64,000 bases of DNA from assembly GCF_000314005.1 (NCBI RefSeq), contig NZ_JH980292.1, positions 1,815,725-1,879,724 on the forward strand. The letters are read 5' to 3'. The position numbers and the translations under genes were made by a program. The notes under the pieces were generated by a model, which searched no databases, was not told the origin of the DNA, and saw nothing but the letters and a program-made list of their open reading frames with translations. Of the stretch, positions 61,133 to 64,000 are shown piece by piece (position 1 is the stretch's first letter; the number at the start of each line of letters is the position of its first letter). This DNA comes from Spirulina subsalsa PCC 9445 (GTDB taxonomy: Bacteria; Cyanobacteriota; Cyanobacteriia; Cyanobacteriales; Spirulinaceae).

Positions 61133-61784
61133 TGGGGTAGTGAGTCGCGGCTGAAAACCCGGCGTTGTGGGCGAGGGCAACTTGTTCAGACCCGGTGGGG
61201 AAACGGTCTAAACTGGGCATAATGTAGGCATAATCTTCCTTGAGATTAAACCGTTGCGCTGTTGGGACGACGATTTGATCTAAATACCATTGTTGAAAGG
61301 TTTTCCATTGGGGGTTTTTCGGATGATTAAAGTCCAAAATAGCGGCTTTGGCTCCCGGTTTTAAGACTCGGTGAAGTTCCCTTAAACTGCGGGAAATATC
61401 CCCTACATTGCGCAATCCGTAGCCCATTGTGGCACAGTCAAAGCTGGCATTTTCACAGGGTAAGGCGAGGGCATCCCCTGCTTGCCAGTCTAGGTGATGG
61501 TGGGGATATTGTTCCTCGCCCCGTTGTTTTGCGATCGCCAATTGTGCCGTCGAAAAGTCAACCCCTACCACTCGCCCGGTTTTGCCCACCTGTTTGGCTA
61601 ACAACAGCGCTAAATCCCCACTACCACAACAGACATCTAAGGCACAATCTCCCGGCCGAGGATTCGCCCATTTCACCGTCATTAATTTCCAGACGCGATG
61701 GAGTCCCCAACTCAGTTGTTGATTCAGGTCATCATAGACGGGGGCAATACGATTAAACAGGTTTTGAACGTCAGTGGTAGTCAT
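61089..61784 (-). CDS. menG: Demethylphylloquinone methyltransferase MenG (UbiE type)
   Basis: 231 residues. UbiE/COQ5-type SAM methyltransferase: IAPVYDDLNQQLSWGLHRVW, LDVCCGSGDLALLLAKQVG, VVGVDFSTAQLAIAKQRGE, MGYGLRNVGDISRSLRELHR and VLKPGAKAAILDFNHP. In cyanobacteria this gene product methylates 2-phytyl-1,4-naphthoquinone in phylloquinone (vitamin K1) synthesis for photosystem I. It is convergent with, and overlaps, the second GGDEF gene by 44 bases. The ATG is at 61784. Confidence 0.9.
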   Translation of the reverse strand: MTTTDVQNLFNRIAPVYDDLNQQLSWGLHRVWKLMTVKWANPRPGDCALDVCCGSGDLALLLAKQVGKTGRVVGVDFSTAQLAIAKQRGEEQYPHHHLDWQAGDALALPCENASFDCATMGYGLRNVGDISRSLRELHRVLKPGAKAAILDFNHPKNPQWKTFQQWYLDQIVVPTAQRFNLKEDYAYIMPSLDRFPTGSEQVALAHNAGFSAATHYPITGGLMGVLVVQKG

Positions 61785-61789
61785 AGGAT

Positions 61790-61921
61790 AGGGAATGGGG
61801 AACGGGGAACAGGGAACAGGGGAGAGGGGGAGAGGGGGAGAGGTTGATTACTGTTCCCTTTTGCCTTTTCCCGTTCCCTACTCCCTACTTCAAATCGGCG
61901 ATTCCTACGGAACGCTACGCG
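61790..61921. repeat. Heptad repeats and small palindromic repeat between menG and chlD
   Basis: GGAATGGGGAACGGGGAAC heptads and GAGGGGGAG repeats, then CCTTTTGCCTTTTCCCG, and near 61895-61921 a palindromic repeat CGATTCCTACGGAACGCTAC then GCGAATGC. The chlD stop codon (minus-strand TAG, 61915-61917) lies within the palindromic repeat. Confidence 0.6.
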
Positions 61922-63882
61922 AATGCATTCTTAGCCATAGAAGCAATCGCCTGATCCGTCGCCTTCGGTAACTGATAATACTTCCCGCCCGCTTGTTTAG
62001 CAATTTCCTTGCCGAAACCCGTAGAAACAAACTTTTTCTCCGTATCAATCACCAACAACTGGAAACCAATCGAGCGAATCCGCCCCGCAATCTCCAGTAA
62101 TTCCCCCTTAATATCCGGCTTTTCCCCCTCGGGGAGTTCATCCCCCAAAGACTTCGCCAAAGGAATATTCCCCCGGCCGTCAGTAATCGCCACAATCACC
62201 ACCTGGCCGATATCCCCAGACATTTTGGCATTCATCCCAATATGGACCGCCTGAGTTAAGCCATGAGCCAAGGGAGATCCCCCCCCACAGGGCATTTTTT
62301 CAAGCCGTTTTTTCGCCAAAGTAATGGAACGAGTGGGGGGTAACAACACCTCCGCCTGTTCCCCTCGGAAGGGAATTAAAGCCACCTGATCCCGGTTTTC
62401 GTAAGCTTCCGTGAGTAAGCGCATTACTGCCCCTTTCGCCGACTGCATCCGGTTTAACGCCATTGATCCTGACGCATCCACCACAAACACAATCAACGCC
62501 CCGGCTTTGCGCGCTAACCGTTTTGAGCGTAAATCCCCCTGTTCCACAATCACCTTGCGGTTAGGTTCCCGTAAACGGCGCGCCTTTTGGTAGGGAGCCG
62601 CCGCCCGGAGGGTGGCATCAACGGCGATGCGGCGCGCTTTGCCTTTGGGTAACATGGGTTTGACATAGCGCCCCCGATCATCGGAAAAAATCATGCTCCG
62701 CGCCCCGGATTTCCCTTGGCGTTGCGCCATTTGCGCAAAGTACAACACACTGGGATCTAAGATTACCCCTTCCACATCAAAGACAAATTCTTCTGGGATG
62801 CTGGGGGGATCTTGTTCCGGTTCTTCCGACTCGTCTTGATCGTCTTCTTCCTCTTCGTCGTTATCCTGTTCCGGTTCCTGTTGATCTTGGGGGGGTGGGG
62901 GAGGAGGGGGCGGCGCTTGGTCTTCGGGGGGCGGCTGGAGGATGGTGGAACGGGGGACAATGACCAATTCTACCGCTCGGCGCAAATCGTCGGAGCTAAC
63001 GACTTCTCGCCCTTCTAGGGCGGCGGCGGCCTGGGCGACGCGCACGGCGAACAGTTCGGCGCGGTGGCCTTGTACGCCTCCCCGGATGGCTTCTTCTACG
63101 AGGTATTGAATTTGATCGGGGGTGATTTGTACTTCTTTGAGGTATTCTCGCGCCAGAATGATGTCGGTTTTGATGCCTTCGATATCTTGGCCGTATTGTT
63201 CAATAAAGGCTTGAGGAGAACTAGAGTATTGAATCGCTTGTTCTACGGCGGTGACGCGCTGATCGAGGGCAAGGACTCCATCGGCGGAAAGGGCGATCGC
63301 AATCCGATCCAGTAAGTGGTTGCGTAGGGTGCCTTCTTCGGGGTTATAGGTGGCGATTAAAATAGGTCGGCAGGGGTGGTCAATACTAATGCCCTCCCGT
63401 TCAATGCGGTTAGCCCCTTCACTTAACACCGTCAGCAGTTGGTTGGCAATCTGTTCATCTAACAGGTTAATTTCGTCAATATACAACACCCCCCGATGGG
63501 CTTGGGCTAAGAGGCCGGGCTGAAAGATGGGGCGACCTTCTTTTACCGATTGTTCCACATCCACAGAACCGAGTAGACGATCTTCCGTGACACCGAGGGG
63601 AATCTGTACAAAGGGGGCGGGAATGATGGTAGTTTCCGCGTTTTCGCCCTCTTGAGGGGCGGCGTTATAGTAGGAGTCCTTCACTACTTCAATGGGGGGC
63701 AGGAGGGCGTGAATAGCCCGTGCCATGACTGATTTTGCTGTACCACGACGACCTGCGATCGCAACGCCGCCTAACTGGGGATCAACGGCCGCCAACAGCA
63801 AGGCCAGTTTAATCGCTTCTTGTCCAACAACGGCGGTGAGGGGAAAGGTGAGGTTACTAGGGGAGGGGGTGAGTGTTGCCAT
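61915..63882 (-). CDS. chlD: Magnesium chelatase ATPase subunit D
   Basis: 655 residues. An AAA+ domain (about 10-330; [20 protein letters not shown] with a degenerate Walker [21 protein letters not shown]) is followed by a Pro-rich then acidic linker (about 345-400) and a VWA domain (about 470-655) with the MIDAS motif [15 protein letters not shown]. With ChlI and ChlH it inserts Mg2+ into protoporphyrin IX for chlorophyll. The length and order are standard. The last codons (NAFA-stop) and the stop lie inside a palindromic repeat. The gene stands alone, with the start at 63882; 63883-64000 shows nothing. Confidence 0.96.
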   Translation of the reverse strand: MATLTPSPSNLTFPLTAVVGQEAIKLALLLAAVDPQLGGVAIAGRRGTAKSVMARAIHALLPPIEVVKDSYYNAAPQEGENAETTIIPAPFVQIPLGVTEDRLLGSVDVEQSVKEGRPIFQPGLLAQAHRGVLYIDEINLLDEQIANQLLTVLSEGANRIEREGISIDHPCRPILIATYNPEEGTLRNHLLDRIAIALSADGVLALDQRVTAVEQAIQYSSSPQAFIEQYGQDIEGIKTDIILAREYLKEVQITPDQIQYLVEEAIRGGVQGHRAELFAVRVAQAAAALEGREVVSSDDLRRAVELVIVPRSTILQPPPEDQAPPPPPPPPQDQQEPEQDNDEEEEDDQDESEEPEQDPPSIPEEFVFDVEGVILDPSVLYFAQMAQRQGKSGARSMIFSDDRGRYVKPMLPKGKARRIAVDATLRAAAPYQKARRLREPNRKVIVEQGDLRSKRLARKAGALIVFVVDASGSMALNRMQSAKGAVMRLLTEAYENRDQVALIPFRGEQAEVLLPPTRSITLAKKRLEKMPCGGGSPLAHGLTQAVHIGMNAKMSGDIGQVVIVAITDGRGNIPLAKSLGDELPEGEKPDIKGELLEIAGRIRSIGFQLLVIDTEKKFVSTGFGKEIAKQAGGKYYQLPKATDQAIASMAKNAFA

Positions 63883-64000
63883 GATCCGCGTACATTAGGG
63901 GCAACTTCTTACTTTAGCAGGGCATGGAACCCTTTGGCTGGATTTATCCGGCTTCCTCCCCGGCGGATTCTCCGAAAAAACAGGAGGCAATGTTAGGATC

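Overview
This is cyanobacterial chromosome. GCGATCGC (HIP1) palindromes are scattered throughout, and many gene families are cyanobacteria-specific: magnesium chelatase ChlD, phylloquinone methyltransferase MenG, two plant-type ferredoxins, a phycobilin-type biliverdin reductase, an HCF164/TxlA-like thioredoxin, a Psb35-like photosystem II protein and an NtcB-like nitrogen regulator. Dispersed heptanucleotide repeats, palindromic dispersed repeats, MITE-like elements and IS200/IS605 debris suggest a larger-genome, probably filamentous cyanobacterium rather than a marine picocyanobacterium. I cannot name the species. Almost all of the window is ordinary core chromosome; the accessory material sits in the gaps between genes and at about 53.2-54.3 kb.

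Layout. 0-12.8 kb: a truncated gene, a PedR-like LuxR regulator, a PfkB sugar kinase, a REC-GGDEF-EAL regulator, a giant Ser/Thr kinase-ATPase-GAF-PAS-histidine kinase-receiver protein (about 2130 aa), a GspC-like membrane protein and an alpha/beta hydrolase. 12.9-19 kb: Psb35-like protein, TPR protein, CbiB (cobalamin), a histidine kinase, a NIL-domain ferredoxin, TxlA and a CPBP-type membrane protease. 19-27.3 kb: IS200/IS605 derivative, hydrolase, NtcB-like LysR regulator, a gap with a strong orphan promoter, TenA, ExbD, a short DUF4278 protein, a J-domain pentapeptide protein and an AEC transporter with a structured leader. 27.3-38.2 kb: two adjacent MITEs, MscS channel and GshA, glycerol kinase, a 7TM-HD phosphodiesterase, an ADP-ribosylglycohydrolase-like protein, a third MITE, an NDUFAF7-type methyltransferase and a secreted Cys-rich protein. 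38.2-52 kb: BvdR, tandem ferredoxins, a GGDEF protein with a degenerate receiver, MiaB, an ArnT-like transferase, a 16-unit heptad array, rpsP-khpA-phoH, a phosphoribosyltransferase, a GPH-type symporter and a Uma2 protein. 52-58.5 kb: cobalamin cluster, with cobL divergent from cobG-cobH-cobI-(cbiG)cobJ; a permease gene fragment and a DUF3782-type nuclease-like gene lie between them. 58.5-64 kb: a small ORF coupled to two tandem membrane diguanylate cyclases, MenG and ChlD.

How the genes fit together. The corrin ring genes form a compact translationally coupled run (ATGA overlaps), with CbiB supplied from 13.8 kb. ChlD, MenG, BvdR, ferredoxin, TxlA and Psb35 serve the photosynthetic apparatus and its pigments. 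Cyclic-di-GMP turnover is well represented by four GGDEF proteins, one also with EAL. The most unusual observations are: a roughly 80-bp duplicated promoter plus start-of-gene segment that has fused in frame to the 5' end of cobG; a MITE family whose terminal bases supply the stop codon of mscS; a strong sigma70-type promoter with no assignable gene; overlapping alternative hairpins in front of the AEC transporter; and several short coding sequences found by direct reading (57, 48 and 59 aa). I did not find a wholly new multi-gene system. All family calls come from reading the sequence and recalling the families; no database search was run.
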